64,000 bases of DNA, from the NCBI GenBank assembly GCA_027315205.1, contig DAHUYM010000001.1, positions 269,243-333,242 on the forward strand, in the 5' to 3' direction. The notes below the pieces were generated by a model that did no database searches, had not been told where the DNA came from, and saw nothing but the letters and a program-made list of their open reading frames with translations. Shown piece by piece: positions 17,591 through 26,278 of the stretch. The translations under genes and the position numbers were made by a program. The DNA is from Leptospirillum sp. (lineage in GTDB: Bacteria > Nitrospirota > Leptospirillia > Leptospirillales > Leptospirillaceae). Numbering within the stretch: position 1 is the stretch's first letter; every line of letters begins with the position of its first letter.

Positions 17591-18003
17591 CGGTCTCCCA
17601 GCACCTTTACGACGACCCGCTTTCTCCGCTGCCCGTCGAACTCCGCGTAGAAGATTTCCTGCCATGGGCCGAAATCGAGCTTTCCCCCGGTTACCGGAAC
17701 GATCACCTCGTGATGGATGAGAAGGCTCTTCAGATGGGCATCCCCGTTGTCCTCCCCGGTGCGATGGTGCCGATAGTCCTTGCCCAGGGGTGCCAGGCCC
17801 TGGAGCCAGTCGTCGATGTCCAAGATCAGTCCGGGCTCATTGTCGTTCACATAGACCCCCGCCGTGATGTGCATGGCGGACACCAGAGCCATCCCGTCCT
17901 GAATCCCGGACCGCCCGACGATCTCACGGACCTGGTCGGTGATCCTTACATACTCGCGGCGGTTTTCCGTTTCGAAAAAAAGGTACTCGGTGTGGGTTGC
18001 CAT
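17587..18003 (-). CDS. YjbQ/UPF0047 family protein
   Basis: A 138-residue UPF0047 (YjbQ) protein. Family landmarks are [21 protein letters not shown] (His and Asp/Glu cluster), [28 protein letters not shown] and [22 protein letters not shown]. The conserved His/Asp residues suggest a metal site. Members have been reported to rescue thiamine-phosphate synthase defects as a secondary activity, but the true function is unsettled. It overlaps prmA by four bases. Confidence 0.92.
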   Translation of the reverse strand: MATHTEYLFFETENRREYVRITDQVREIVGRSGIQDGMALVSAMHITAGVYVNDNEPGLILDIDDWLQGLAPLGKDYRHHRTGEDNGDAHLKSLLIHHEVIVPVTGGKLDFGPWQEIFYAEFDGQRRKRVVVKVLGDR

Positions 18004-18024
18004 ATTCTAAGGCCTCCAAAAGGC

Positions 18025-19062
18025 TCAACCCGGGTCGAAGGTCGCGGAATAGATGGCAGGTCCGTTGCCCTGCGGTTCCAGACCGAGGGTGTAGGATCCG
18101 AAGGGCTGATGCGCGGTCAGATCGTACATCCGTGCGGCCCCGACCGCAAGATAGGAATGTCCTTTCCGGTCAAAGCGGATATCCGGACCCGCAACCGACC
18201 GGGGAACGGGATGGCCGTCGAGAGTCACCCGGATTTTCTCCCCCTTTGTCCCGGCCGGACGAAGAACCAGGTGAACCCCGGACGCATTGTACGGGAGAAG
18301 AAGAACGGGAGGACTGTGTCCCTGAACCGGACGGGGCAGGAGATATTCCCGGTGCACGCTCCACGTCCCGCGGGGATTGAAGCGATCGGGCCGCAGGTCG
18401 CCACCGGAAAAGCGGGACACGGTTTCGTTCCCTAAGGATTGGACTTCGGCCGGAGCGGGCAGGAGTCCCCGTTCCGAACCGGCATAGAGCTCCCGTGTCA
18501 TCTCCGGATGGTAGGGCTCCTCTTCCACAGACGAACCGGACGGTTTTCCGTTAAGGTCGAGCGTCGAACGGATCCTCTTCTCCATCTCGTCATAGTCTCC
18601 TTCCCCGATCGAATGGTAGACCAGACGGCCATTTCGGTCGAACAGATACTCCGCGGGCCAGTAATGGTTCCGGAACCGGTCCCAGAGGACCATGTGGTTG
18701 TCCAGTACAACCGGATAGGCAAGTTTGAACCGGGTCACGGCTTTCTGGACATTGGACCGTTTCTGTCCGAACGTGAACTCGGGTGTATGGATTCCGACGA
18801 TCACGAGCCCCTTCGGACCGTAGTCACGGTACCATTTTCTGAGGGTCGGAAACGTCCGGACGCAGTTGACGCAGGTGTATTCCCAGAAATCCACCAGAAC
18901 GACCTTGCCGGATAGGTCGGCACGCGAGAGCGGGGACGTGTTGATCCATCCGTCCGAGCCTTCGAACGACGGGAGCTCCGTCCCCCGCGCCGGGACACGG
19001 CAGATTATCAACAGAGCGGCGACGACCAAAACGGCGGCCGTAACGAACGGGGTTTTTCCCAC
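18025..19062 (-). CDS. TlpA/DipZ-type thioredoxin-fold protein, membrane-anchored
   Basis: A 345-residue exported protein. From the GTG at 19062 (AAGGAG six bases upstream) it begins with a hydrophobic anchor or signal, about residues 6-22. A redoxin domain follows with VLVDFWEYTCVNCVRTFP, active-site cysteines at about 64 and 67, and NHYWPAEYLFDRNGRLVYHSIGEGDYDEME, all typical of the periplasmic part of DipZ-like proteins. A C-terminal beta-rich domain (about 215-345) matches the DipZ-associated fold. The CcdA-type membrane domain of full DipZ is absent, so reductant must come from elsewhere. It probably acts on disulfides outside the cytoplasm. A start at the ATG at 19095 is the alternative. 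Confidence 0.85.
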   Translation of the reverse strand: MGKTPFVTAAVLVVAALLIICRVPARGTELPSFEGSDGWINTSPLSRADLSGKVVLVDFWEYTCVNCVRTFPTLRKWYRDYGPKGLVIVGIHTPEFTFGQKRSNVQKAVTRFKLAYPVVLDNHMVLWDRFRNHYWPAEYLFDRNGRLVYHSIGEGDYDEMEKRIRSTLDLNGKPSGSSVEEEPYHPEMTRELYAGSERGLLPAPAEVQSLGNETVSRFSGGDLRPDRFNPRGTWSVHREYLLPRPVQGHSPPVLLLPYNASGVHLVLRPAGTKGEKIRVTLDGHPVPRSVAGPDIRFDRKGHSYLAVGAARMYDLTAHQPFGSYTLGLEPQGNGPAIYSATFDPG

Positions 19063-19104
19063 ATCCTCCTCCTTAACATGTTCGTATCGCCGCATGTTCC
19101 GTTC

Positions 19105-20016
19105 TTATTCGGGTGAATGAACCCCGTTCCCATGTCCGGCATCCTTCCGGTCTTGAACCCAGGATTGTATCGCGTCCGCGAAGGCAACCGCCGCGGGAGA
19201 GAGCGAGCCGAAGGATGGCGCGATAAGCACGAGATCCCGGACCAGGGGAGGCTCAATCCGGACGACCTTGATCCCGGAACGGTCCAATGGCAGGGCAAGC
19301 TCAGGAAGAATGCCAGCGCCGGCCCCCGCGCGGACCATCGCAGCAAGGGTTTCAAGACTCCGGGCCTCGATCATCTTCGGCCCCGGTGCAATGCCGATGC
19401 CGGCAAGACCCGATGCCACCAATGTGCCGCATGTTCCGAACGCCCGGATCAGGGGCCATTCGGAGAGTTCCTGGAGGGTGATTTCCATCCGCTCCCGCAG
19501 CGGATGACATTCGGGAAGAACGGCCATTAACCGGTCCTTCATCAGGAAGCGAGCGTCCATGCGGTCGGCCGGAGCCGTGACGATCCCCAACTCCACCGTG
19601 TCGGAGCCGAACCATTCGAAGATTTCGGGATCGGTTCCTTCGAAGACCGAAACTTCGATTCCTGGGTATTTCGTCCGGAATCGGGTCACCACACCGGGAA
19701 GCACGCGAGCCGCCACGCTCTGGAGGCTCCCCACCCGTACGGTTCCGACTGTGAGCCCCGCCAGGGCGGAAACATCCTCCCGAATCCGGTCCATGCGGGC
19801 CAGCACCTCCCTGGCATGGGCCAGGACCCGCTTACCCGCTTCGGTCGGCACCCCTCCGCGGCGGTCCCGGTAGACGAGCGGGGTTCCGAGTTCCTCCTCG
19901 AGCCCCGCCAGAGAGTGGCTCACGGCGGACTGAGTGATCCCGAGCTTCTCGGCTACATCGGTGAATCGGCCGAATTCCTCCAACGCCACCAATATCCGCA
20001 GTTGGGTGATCGTCAT
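19105..20016 (-). CDS. LysR-family transcriptional regulator
   Basis: A 303-residue LysR-type regulator. The N-terminal winged helix-turn-helix (residues about 3-60) includes FTDVAEKLGITQSAVSHSLAGLEEELGTPLVYRD, followed by the linker helix and a periplasmic-binding-like effector domain (about 88-295) with GTVRVGSLQSVAARVLPGV. It is divergent from the EamA exporter at 20154, and an inverted repeat overlaps its start codon. The usual LysR arrangement suggests control of the exporter and of itself. The effector is unknown. The sequence resembles regulators of the CysB/Cbl side of the family only loosely, so no finer name is offered. Confidence 0.93.
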   Translation of the reverse strand: MTITQLRILVALEEFGRFTDVAEKLGITQSAVSHSLAGLEEELGTPLVYRDRRGGVPTEAGKRVLAHAREVLARMDRIREDVSALAGLTVGTVRVGSLQSVAARVLPGVVTRFRTKYPGIEVSVFEGTDPEIFEWFGSDTVELGIVTAPADRMDARFLMKDRLMAVLPECHPLRERMEITLQELSEWPLIRAFGTCGTLVASGLAGIGIAPGPKMIEARSLETLAAMVRAGAGAGILPELALPLDRSGIKVVRIEPPLVRDLVLIAPSFGSLSPAAVAFADAIQSWVQDRKDAGHGNGVHSPE

Positions 20017-20033
20017 ATGAGTAATTCCTCATA
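20016..20033. promoter_or_regulatory. Inverted repeat, probable LysR operator
   Basis: TATGAG-TAATTC-CTCATA is a perfect 6+6+6 inverted repeat between the divergent LysR gene (ATG at 20016) and the exporter gene. Its position at the regulator's own start fits autoregulation. Binding by this regulator is inferred from position only. Confidence 0.45.
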
Positions 20034-20054
20034 CAGAACATGTATTTTATTAAT

Positions 20055-20084
20055 TTGACTCATGAATATTGGGGATTTTACCAT
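20055..20084 (+). promoter_or_regulatory. Possible sigma-70 promoter of the EamA exporter
   Basis: TTGACT at 20055-20060 and TACCAT at 20079-20084 are separated by 18 bases. The expected start lies near 20091, about 60 bases before the exporter ATG. The match to consensus is moderate. Confidence 0.4.
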
Positions 20085-20153
20085 GAAATAGAGTTCAGGA
20101 CGAAAGGATACCGCTTCAAACAATGAAGCGTCCATTTGCTGAAAGGACGATCG

Positions 20154-21125
20154 ATGCCGCGACATATTCTGTTGGGAACCGCGCTGTGCCTGGTCGCGGT
20201 CGTTTCATGGGGAGGCATGTTCCATATTATGGAGCATGCCCTGATGTTCGTGGACCCTTTTTACATCACGGCCATCCGCTACATGATCGCATCGCTGATT
20301 TTCCTGGGGATCCTGGCTTGGGCGGAAGGGACGGCCTCGCTCAAGCTCGAAGGCCGGGGAGTGTATCTCTGGCTTTTGGGGACGGCGGGATTCGCGGGAT
20401 TCGGGTTCCTGGTCTTTCTGGGACAGGAAAAGATTTCGGGACATGAAGGCGCGGTGTCGGCATCTGTCATCCTGGCCACCATGCCGCTCATGACGGCCTT
20501 CGTCCATTGGGTCACGTCGGGCAAACGGCCGGCGGCCTACACGGTCGTCTCCCTCTTCATCGCGCTCAGTGGGGTTTTTCTCGTCGTCACCCGGGGCCAC
20601 ATTTCCAACCTCCTTTCGATGGGAAGCAGCCTCCTGGCCGATGCCACAATCATCGGGGGCGTTCTGTGCTGGGTGTTTTATACTTGGGGCGGAAGCCGTT
20701 TTCCCCGATGGTCCGTTCTCCGGTACACCGCCCTGTCCTGCTTTCTGGGCACGCTGAGCGTCCTCGGGATCACCCTGGCCGCCACCTTCGCCCGTTACCT
20801 TTCCGTTCCCGATCCCGGGAGCGTGTTCCGCATCGGCTGGGACATGGCCTACATGGTCCTGGTCGCGGGCATCCTGGCGGTTTTTTCCTGGAACAGCGGA
20901 AACCGGACACTGGGACCGGTCAACGGGGCCCTTTTCGTCAACATGATTCCCGTCACCACCCTGGCCCTCGCGGTCGCGTCCGGAGAGAAAGTCGTGTCCA
21001 GCGAGCTCTATGGGGCATTGATGGTCATCGGGGCGCTGGTCATGAACAACCTGTTCCAGAGGAACGGATCCCCCAAGGCGGCCCATGGGGATTCTCGGGA
21101 GAAGGCTACCCTTCCACCGCGGTGA
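20154..21125 (+). CDS. EamA/DMT-superfamily transporter
   Basis: A 323-residue inner-membrane protein with about ten hydrophobic segments in two EamA halves (first half about 1-140, second about 150-300), as expected for drug/metabolite transporters such as YdcZ/RhaT relatives. The ATG at 20154 is preceded by AAAGGA at six bases. The tail after the last helix is short and basic. The substrate cannot be read from the sequence; export of an amino acid or metabolite is usual for the family. It is divergent from a LysR regulator, a common pairing. Its 3' end overlaps the convergent hyfI-like gene by 20 bases. Confidence 0.9.
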   Translation: MPRHILLGTALCLVAVVSWGGMFHIMEHALMFVDPFYITAIRYMIASLIFLGILAWAEGTASLKLEGRGVYLWLLGTAGFAGFGFLVFLGQEKISGHEGAVSASVILATMPLMTAFVHWVTSGKRPAAYTVVSLFIALSGVFLVVTRGHISNLLSMGSSLLADATIIGGVLCWVFYTWGGSRFPRWSVLRYTALSCFLGTLSVLGITLAATFARYLSVPDPGSVFRIGWDMAYMVLVAGILAVFSWNSGNRTLGPVNGALFVNMIPVTTLALAVASGEKVVSSELYGALMVIGALVMNNLFQRNGSPKAAHGDSREKATLPPR

Positions 21126-21612
21126 TCAACCCCTGAAGAAGAGCTCTCGGGTCCGGCGGACATCCCGGCACCCGGACCCTCACCGGGACGACCGAATCGA
21201 CTCCGCCGGCCACGGCATACGACCCGGCGAACACCCCCCCGTCGAGGCTGCAATCGCCCACGGCGACGACAAGCTTGGGGTGGGGCATGGCCTCCCACGT
21301 CGCGAGAAGGGCTTCCTTCATATGAAGCGAGACAGGGCCGGTCACCATGAGAAGATCCGCGTGTCTGGGCGATGCGACGAAACGGAACCCCAGGGCTTCG
21401 AGCATCGAGTAGGGGCTGTTCAGAAGATGGATCTCGAGTTCGCATCCGTTGCAGGACCCGGCATCCAAATGGCGGATGGACAGGCTGTGTCCGAAACGGC
21501 GATACGAGAGGGCGGAGAGATTTTCGGCTTGCGCGAGCAACGTGTCGGACGGGGACGGCGCGGGTTCCGTGAGGATTCCGGTTTTCAGGATGCGGTACAG
21601 AATGTGGTGCAT
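21106..21612 (-). CDS. hyfI: HyfI-like (NuoB/20 kDa-type) iron-sulfur subunit
   Basis: A 168-residue small subunit of the hydrogenase-4/complex I family. The proximal [4Fe-4S] cluster ligands are all present: CNGCE at about residues 54-58, GDCSLDGGVF, and the VPGCPPDP motif near the C-terminus. In complex I (NuoB, cluster N2) and group 4 hydrogenases this subunit passes electrons to or from the large subunit. It ends the operon, 44 bases after the hyfG-like gene. Because the partner large subunit lacks nickel ligands, a quinone-reactive or other role is more likely than hydrogen chemistry. Only this one cluster is encoded; ferredoxin-type HyfA and HyfH are missing. Confidence 0.9.
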   Translation of the reverse strand: MHHILYRILKTGILTEPAPSPSDTLLAQAENLSALSYRRFGHSLSIRHLDAGSCNGCELEIHLLNSPYSMLEALGFRFVASPRHADLLMVTGPVSLHMKEALLATWEAMPHPKLVVAVGDCSLDGGVFAGSYAVAGGVDSVVPVRVRVPGCPPDPRALLQGLITAVEG

Positions 21613-21656
21613 CTCAATCGCCTCCGAGAGCGAACGGTCGCCCCGCCGGCACGCGG

Positions 21657-23186
21657 CTACACATCATGGCCCGAATAGCTCAGGTTGAAGGATTTGTTGA
21701 TCAGGGGAAAGTCCGCGACGAGATTCCCGGGAACGGCCAGTTCTAGCGCGGGCCAGAGAATCCAGGAAGGGTCGTGGGAGTGGCCTCCTTCGAGCGTCCC
21801 GCTTCTTCCGAGCCGGACCCACGAGAGGATTTCCCCCCGCCATCCTTCCACCCAGCCGACCCCTTCGGAACCCGGAACTCCCTCCGGAACCGGGCATTGG
21901 ATCGGTCCATCGGGCATCCGTTCCATAATGAGCCTTTCGAGCCTCAGGCACTCAAGAAGTTCGAAGAAACGGACGACCACCCGGGCCCGGACGTCGCCGG
22001 ACGTCTCGAGGGCCGGCATGACCGCCAGATCATTGTAAGGAGGCCGGTTCAGGTCGGCACGCAAATCCCCCCTCTGCCCGCTCGCCCTCCCGACGACGCC
22101 CGTCAATCCCAACCGGCCCGCGATTTCGGGGGAGAGGACCCCGGTACCCATGAAACGGTCCTGGAGCCCCCCGTGTTCCTCGTAGAGCGTCTCGAGGATC
22201 CGGACAGTCTCTTCGAGCGCGATTCCCGAACGGATCAAAGTGTCTCGGCCGGCGGGTTCGAGGTCACGGGCCACCCCTCCCGGCACGACGAGGTCCATCA
22301 AGAGACGGTGGCCGAAAAGGTCGCGGTTTTGCCGGAAAAGATCTTCCTTGAGCCGACTGAACTGGACAAGTCCGAACGACAGTCCCGCATCGTTGGCCAA
22401 AGCCCCCAGGTCCCCCAGATGATTGGCGATTCTTTCCCGTTCGAGAAAGAGACCCCTTAGCCACTTGGACCGTGGAGGAGTCTCGATCTCGAGCGCCCCC
22501 TCAATCGCCTGGGCGAAAGCCAGAGCATGGCCGACGGTGGAGTCTCCCGACACCCGGCCGGACAACCGGGCCGCCTTCGCCCGGGAAGCGCCCCGATAGA
22601 GCCCGTCGATTCCCTTGTGCGTAAATCCCAGGCGTTCCTCCATCCGGAGCACCTTTTCCCCGACCACCTGGAACCGGAAATGCCCGGGCTCGATGATTCC
22701 GGCATGGACAGGACCCACGGGAATTTCGTGGACGCCCTCTCCGGAAACCCAGACGAAAGGATAATCCCCGTCGTCCCCGGAAAACGTGGCGATCCGGGGA
22801 GATTCCGAAAGCGGAGCCCTCGTTCCCCAGTCGCCATGATCCAGCCACGGCCGGCGATCGGAAAGACCTTCGGGGTCAAGTCCGAAAAGATCCCGGACGG
22901 CGCGCTCCATGCGCACTGCGGACGGAAAGAGGGCGGAGACCGAGGGAAAGGTCGACCGGCTATCCGGCAAGGACAACCGGGCGACGAGCAGCGAATTCTC
23001 GTGGCAGTAAGCCGAAAAGACGCCTTTAAAACCGTACGTCCGGGCTCCCCACAAGGCCACCAGCCGTCCCCCGCACCCCGAAATCGATTCAGCGAGCCCC
23101 ACATATCCGGCTTCGTCGACGTGTTGGATGGAAATATCCTTGTTCATGAGATCTTGTCTCCCGTGTCCTCCCGTTTTGACCTCCAT
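21657..23186 (-). CDS. hyfG: HyfG-like fused NuoC/NuoD-type large subunit lacking Ni ligands
   Basis: A 509-residue fusion of a 30 kDa (NuoC-like, about 20-150) and a 49 kDa (NuoD/hydrogenase large-subunit-like, about 150-509) domain, as in HycE/HyfG. At the first nickel site, where group 4 hydrogenases have RxCGxC, it reads RVSGDS (211-216). At the C-terminal site, where they have CxxC, it reads SYSG (503-506). All four cysteines are replaced. There is no C-terminal maturation extension. GFTHKGIDGLYRG, which precedes the site, is well conserved, so the substitutions are not a frame error. The start could instead be the ATG at 23147. It belongs to complex I-like machinery but not to an active [NiFe] hydrogenase. 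Confidence 0.88.
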   Translation of the reverse strand: MEVKTGGHGRQDLMNKDISIQHVDEAGYVGLAESISGCGGRLVALWGARTYGFKGVFSAYCHENSLLVARLSLPDSRSTFPSVSALFPSAVRMERAVRDLFGLDPEGLSDRRPWLDHGDWGTRAPLSESPRIATFSGDDGDYPFVWVSGEGVHEIPVGPVHAGIIEPGHFRFQVVGEKVLRMEERLGFTHKGIDGLYRGASRAKAARLSGRVSGDSTVGHALAFAQAIEGALEIETPPRSKWLRGLFLERERIANHLGDLGALANDAGLSFGLVQFSRLKEDLFRQNRDLFGHRLLMDLVVPGGVARDLEPAGRDTLIRSGIALEETVRILETLYEEHGGLQDRFMGTGVLSPEIAGRLGLTGVVGRASGQRGDLRADLNRPPYNDLAVMPALETSGDVRARVVVRFFELLECLRLERLIMERMPDGPIQCPVPEGVPGSEGVGWVEGWRGEILSWVRLGRSGTLEGGHSHDPSWILWPALELAVPGNLVADFPLINKSFNLSYSGHDV

Positions 23187-23204
23187 GGCCCCAAACCTTG
23201 CCTC

Positions 23205-24656
23205 CTAACCGATGAAAAGGGCGGCCTGCTGGTACCAGTGCGCCAGAAAAGGGGGAAGGAATACCCCAAGGAGGAGAACCAGTCCCAGGTGGACGAATAC
23301 GGGAAACAGAGCCGGCGGATGGGAGAGACGGTCAGGGGAAGCGTCGCCCAGGACCATATTCTGAACCCGGAAAAAAATGACGCCGAACGCCACCGCGAGG
23401 CAGAGGAGGAGGATGGGCGTCGCCCAGGCCGCTTCCTTCATGGCCATGGTCAGGACCAGAAATTCGCTCGCGAACACCCCGAACGGAGGCATGCCGAGGA
23501 TCGCGAAAGCTCCCAGAACCAGTCCCCAGCCCAGCCTCGGAACCCGTTTCATGAGACCCCGGATCTGTTCCATCTGCTGAGTACCCGCGATCTGGGCGGC
23601 ATGGCCCACGGAAAAAAAGATCGAAGATTTCGTGAGGCTGTGCACGGTCATGTGGAGGAGAGCCGCAAAGGTTGCAAGAGGCCCCCCGAGACCGAACGCG
23701 AAGGTCGCGATTCCCATATGTTCGATGGAAGAATACGCGAACAGCCGCTTGACATCCTTTCTCCGGATCATCGAGAAAACCGCGACCACCATGGACAGTA
23801 GCCCGAACCCGATCATCAGGTGGCTTGCCAGATTCGATTGAAGGGCACCGTCGACCAGGATCTTCCCCCGAACCAGCGCATAAAGCGCCACGTTCAGGAG
23901 CAGTCCGGACAGGACGGCCGAAATGGGTGTCGGCCCTTCGGCATGGGCGTCGGGAAGCCAGTTGTGAAGGGGCACGAGCCCCACTTTCGTCCCGTATCCG
24001 ACCAGGAGGAACACGAACGCGATCTTCAAAACGGTGGGTTCGAGCTGGAAGCGGATCTGAAAAAGATGGGTCCACAGGAGGGCGGTTCCTCCGGATCCCA
24101 GGATCTTTTCCGCCGCGAAATACAGAAGAATGGTCCCGAACAGGGCCTGGGCGATACCGACGCCGCACAGGATGAAATACTTCCAGGCGGCTTCGATGCT
24201 GGCCCTTGTCCGGTAAAGGCTGACCAACAGCACCGTCGCCAGGGTCGCTCCTTCCAGGGAAACCCACAGTATTCCGAGGTTGTTGCTCAACAGGGCGAGA
24301 AGCATCGTGAAGAGAAAGATCTGGTAGGCGCTGTGGTAAAGCCTCAGGATCCGGGCGCCGACCCTCCCCTTTTCCTCCTCGATCCTCATGTAGGGTCCGG
24401 AAAAGAGGGCCGTCGTAAAACCGACAAACGCAGTGAGCGACACGAGGAAGACGTTGAACGAATCGACGTAGAACGTTTCTCCCCACGCCAGGATCGGACC
24501 CGTTCGAAGGACTTCGAGGGCCAGGACCAGGCTTGCAGAAAACGTACCCAGCGTCAGGAATGCATTTAAATGCGATGCCCATCGACGATGTCCGGTGAAG
24601 GCCATCACCGCCGATGAAAAGATCGGGACTCCGAGAACGAAGAAGACGAGCATCAT
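23205..24656 (-). CDS. hyfF: HyfF-like proton-translocating membrane subunit (NuoN/M type)
   Basis: A 483-residue antiporter-type subunit with about 14 membrane segments. Conserved elements are the helix 5 glutamate region (SLEGATLATVLLVSLYR), the loop GTKVGLVPLHNWLPDAHAEGPTPISAVLSGLLLNVALYAL, which carries the conserved Lys/His and the TM7-8 signature, and KRLFAYSSIEHMGI. These form a proton half-channel in complex I and hydrogenase-4. It overlaps hyfE by four bases and lies 18 bases before hyfG. The second such subunit in the operon is HyfB. Confidence 0.92.
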   Translation of the reverse strand: MMLVFFVLGVPIFSSAVMAFTGHRRWASHLNAFLTLGTFSASLVLALEVLRTGPILAWGETFYVDSFNVFLVSLTAFVGFTTALFSGPYMRIEEEKGRVGARILRLYHSAYQIFLFTMLLALLSNNLGILWVSLEGATLATVLLVSLYRTRASIEAAWKYFILCGVGIAQALFGTILLYFAAEKILGSGGTALLWTHLFQIRFQLEPTVLKIAFVFLLVGYGTKVGLVPLHNWLPDAHAEGPTPISAVLSGLLLNVALYALVRGKILVDGALQSNLASHLMIGFGLLSMVVAVFSMIRRKDVKRLFAYSSIEHMGIATFAFGLGGPLATFAALLHMTVHSLTKSSIFFSVGHAAQIAGTQQMEQIRGLMKRVPRLGWGLVLGAFAILGMPPFGVFASEFLVLTMAMKEAAWATPILLLCLAVAFGVIFFRVQNMVLGDASPDRLSHPPALFPVFVHLGLVLLLGVFLPPFLAHWYQQAALFIG

Positions 24657-25324
24657 TCTTCCTTCAGCTTTTCGAAGAACTTCAGGTCCAGGCTCTCGAA
24701 CGTCTCCCGGATCTGAAAAAAGAAAATCCCGAAGATGATCGATCCGATCAGAACATCCAGGGCGATGCCGAGCTCGACGACCATGGGCATCCCGTACGTG
24801 GCATTGGTCGCGGAAAAGAGCAGGCCGTTCTCCATGGCGAGAAAGCCGATGATCTGCGTCATCGCCTTTTTACGGGTGATCATCGCGAGGAAGGAGAGAA
24901 GAACGCAGGCCAGACCGACCCCGATCAGGCTCCGGGTCACTGTACTCGCGGCCTCCGAGATGGGCGCGGCCAGCGAAAACGAAAAAACGACGATCCCGAT
25001 TCCCAGGATCATCGTGACCGGCACATTGACCAGGGTTTCGATATCTCTCTGGATATCGAGACGAAGGGTCAACTCTTTGAGGATATAGGGGAGGAGTATC
25101 ACTTTAAGGGCGAAGGTAAAAAGGGCCGAATAATAAAGATTCGTTTCCCCCGAGAGAAACGCCACGATGAAGATGCTGGCCGACAAAAAGAACCCCTGCA
25201 TGGCGAAAAATCGGATCAGCGAAAGGGTCCTCCGGGCCGCGAGCATCGCAAAAGCAAGTAGCAGGAGAAAGGCCCCCAATAGATTCACCATCTCGATTCC
25301 CAGGTTCGACGCGTGGGGCGACAT
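24653..25324 (-). CDS. hyfE: HyfE-like membrane subunit
   Basis: A 223-residue, six- to seven-helix membrane protein matching HyfE, the hydrogenase-4 component whose N-terminal part resembles NuoK. It starts directly after hyfC and overlaps hyfF by four bases. The NuoK-like acidic residues in mid-membrane are seen in GFLAMENGLLFSATNATYGMP. This subunit is present in hydrogenase-4-type complexes but not in hydrogenase-3, which supports the Hyf assignment of the operon. Confidence 0.88.
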   Translation of the reverse strand: MSPHASNLGIEMVNLLGAFLLLLAFAMLAARRTLSLIRFFAMQGFFLSASIFIVAFLSGETNLYYSALFTFALKVILLPYILKELTLRLDIQRDIETLVNVPVTMILGIGIVVFSFSLAAPISEAASTVTRSLIGVGLACVLLSFLAMITRKKAMTQIIGFLAMENGLLFSATNATYGMPMVVELGIALDVLIGSIIFGIFFFQIRETFESLDLKFFEKLKEE

Positions 25325-26278
25325 TCACACCTCCAGGATGAAGTGAGACAGGAACGCAATCACGGCCAGAAGGTAGGCCGCCGCCAGAAATTCGGGGGCG
25401 CGAAACAGCCGGAGTTTCGCCAGCAAGGACTCGAGAACGGCAAGCAAAGGACCCAGAAGGGCGAGCTTGAGGAAGAGAAGGACGAAAGCCTTGAGGACTT
25501 CCTCTTTTGAAAGGACCGGCGTGATTCCCCATGGAATGAAAAAAGAAATGCCGATGGAAAAATAGACGAGAAGCTTGACCGCGCTCCCCCATTCCATCAG
25601 AGCCAGGTGACGGCCCGAATACTCGAGGAGCATGGCTTCGTGGATCATCGTCAATTCCAGGTGGGTCCCGGGATTGTCGATGGGGATTCGGGCGTTCTCC
25701 GCCAGAATGATCAGGAAAAACGACGTCGTGGCGAAGACGAGGCTCGGATAGAGGGTGAAATGGTGCGTTCCCAACGTTTCGGCGATTGTGGATAGGGAGG
25801 TGGAATGGGAAATGAGCGACGCCGTGAAAAGGACCATCATCGTCGCGGGTTCGGCCAGAAAGGCGATCATCATTTCACGCCGCGCCCCGATATCCCCGAA
25901 AGGCGTTCCGATGTCCATCGCTCCGAGGGCCATGAAAACCCTGGCCAGCGCAAAGATTCCGACCAGGGCGATAGCATCGGCCGCCGGCCCGAACGGCAGA
26001 TCGGTCGACACGGTGGGAACCAGCCCTGCGGCCAGCCCCATGGAACCGAATACGACGTAGGGAGCCAACCGGAACAACGGAGAAGCGCCATACGCAAGGA
26101 CGGCCTCCTTGTTCATGAGCTTCACCAGATCCCGGTAGGGCTGCAAAACGCCTGCCGCCTTTCGGTTACCGAGCCAGGCCCGCCAAGTGTTGATCCAGCC
26201 CAGGAAGAGAGGCGCCGCGAAGATCACCAGAAGCGCCTGGAACAGCTCTCCCAGGCTTCGGAAAAGAATCGGGATCAT
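25325..26278 (-). CDS. hyfC: HyfC-like membrane subunit (NuoH type)
   Basis: A 317-residue NuoH/HycD-like subunit with eight membrane segments. It joins the membrane arm to the redox arm. Typical features are AWLGNRKAAGVLQPYRDLVKLMNKE near the N-terminus, EPATMMVLF, and ARIPIDNPGTHLELTMIHEAMLLEYSG at about 195-221, with the Glu residues thought to couple redox change to proton movement. The start overlaps the hyfB stop (ATGA), and the stop directly abuts hyfE. Confidence 0.93.
   Translation of the reverse strand: MIPILFRSLGELFQALLVIFAAPLFLGWINTWRAWLGNRKAAGVLQPYRDLVKLMNKEAVLAYGASPLFRLAPYVVFGSMGLAAGLVPTVSTDLPFGPAADAIALVGIFALARVFMALGAMDIGTPFGDIGARREMMIAFLAEPATMMVLFTASLISHSTSLSTIAETLGTHHFTLYPSLVFATTSFFLIILAENARIPIDNPGTHLELTMIHEAMLLEYSGRHLALMEWGSAVKLLVYFSIGISFFIPWGITPVLSKEEVLKAFVLLFLKLALLGPLLAVLESLLAKLRLFRAPEFLAAAYLLAVIAFLSHFILEV

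Noticed and set aside
21657..23186. Naming the HyfG-like protein a [NiFe] hydrogenase large subunit
   Set aside because: All four nickel-ligand cysteines are missing and there is no C-terminal maturation peptide, so hydrogen activity is not supported.
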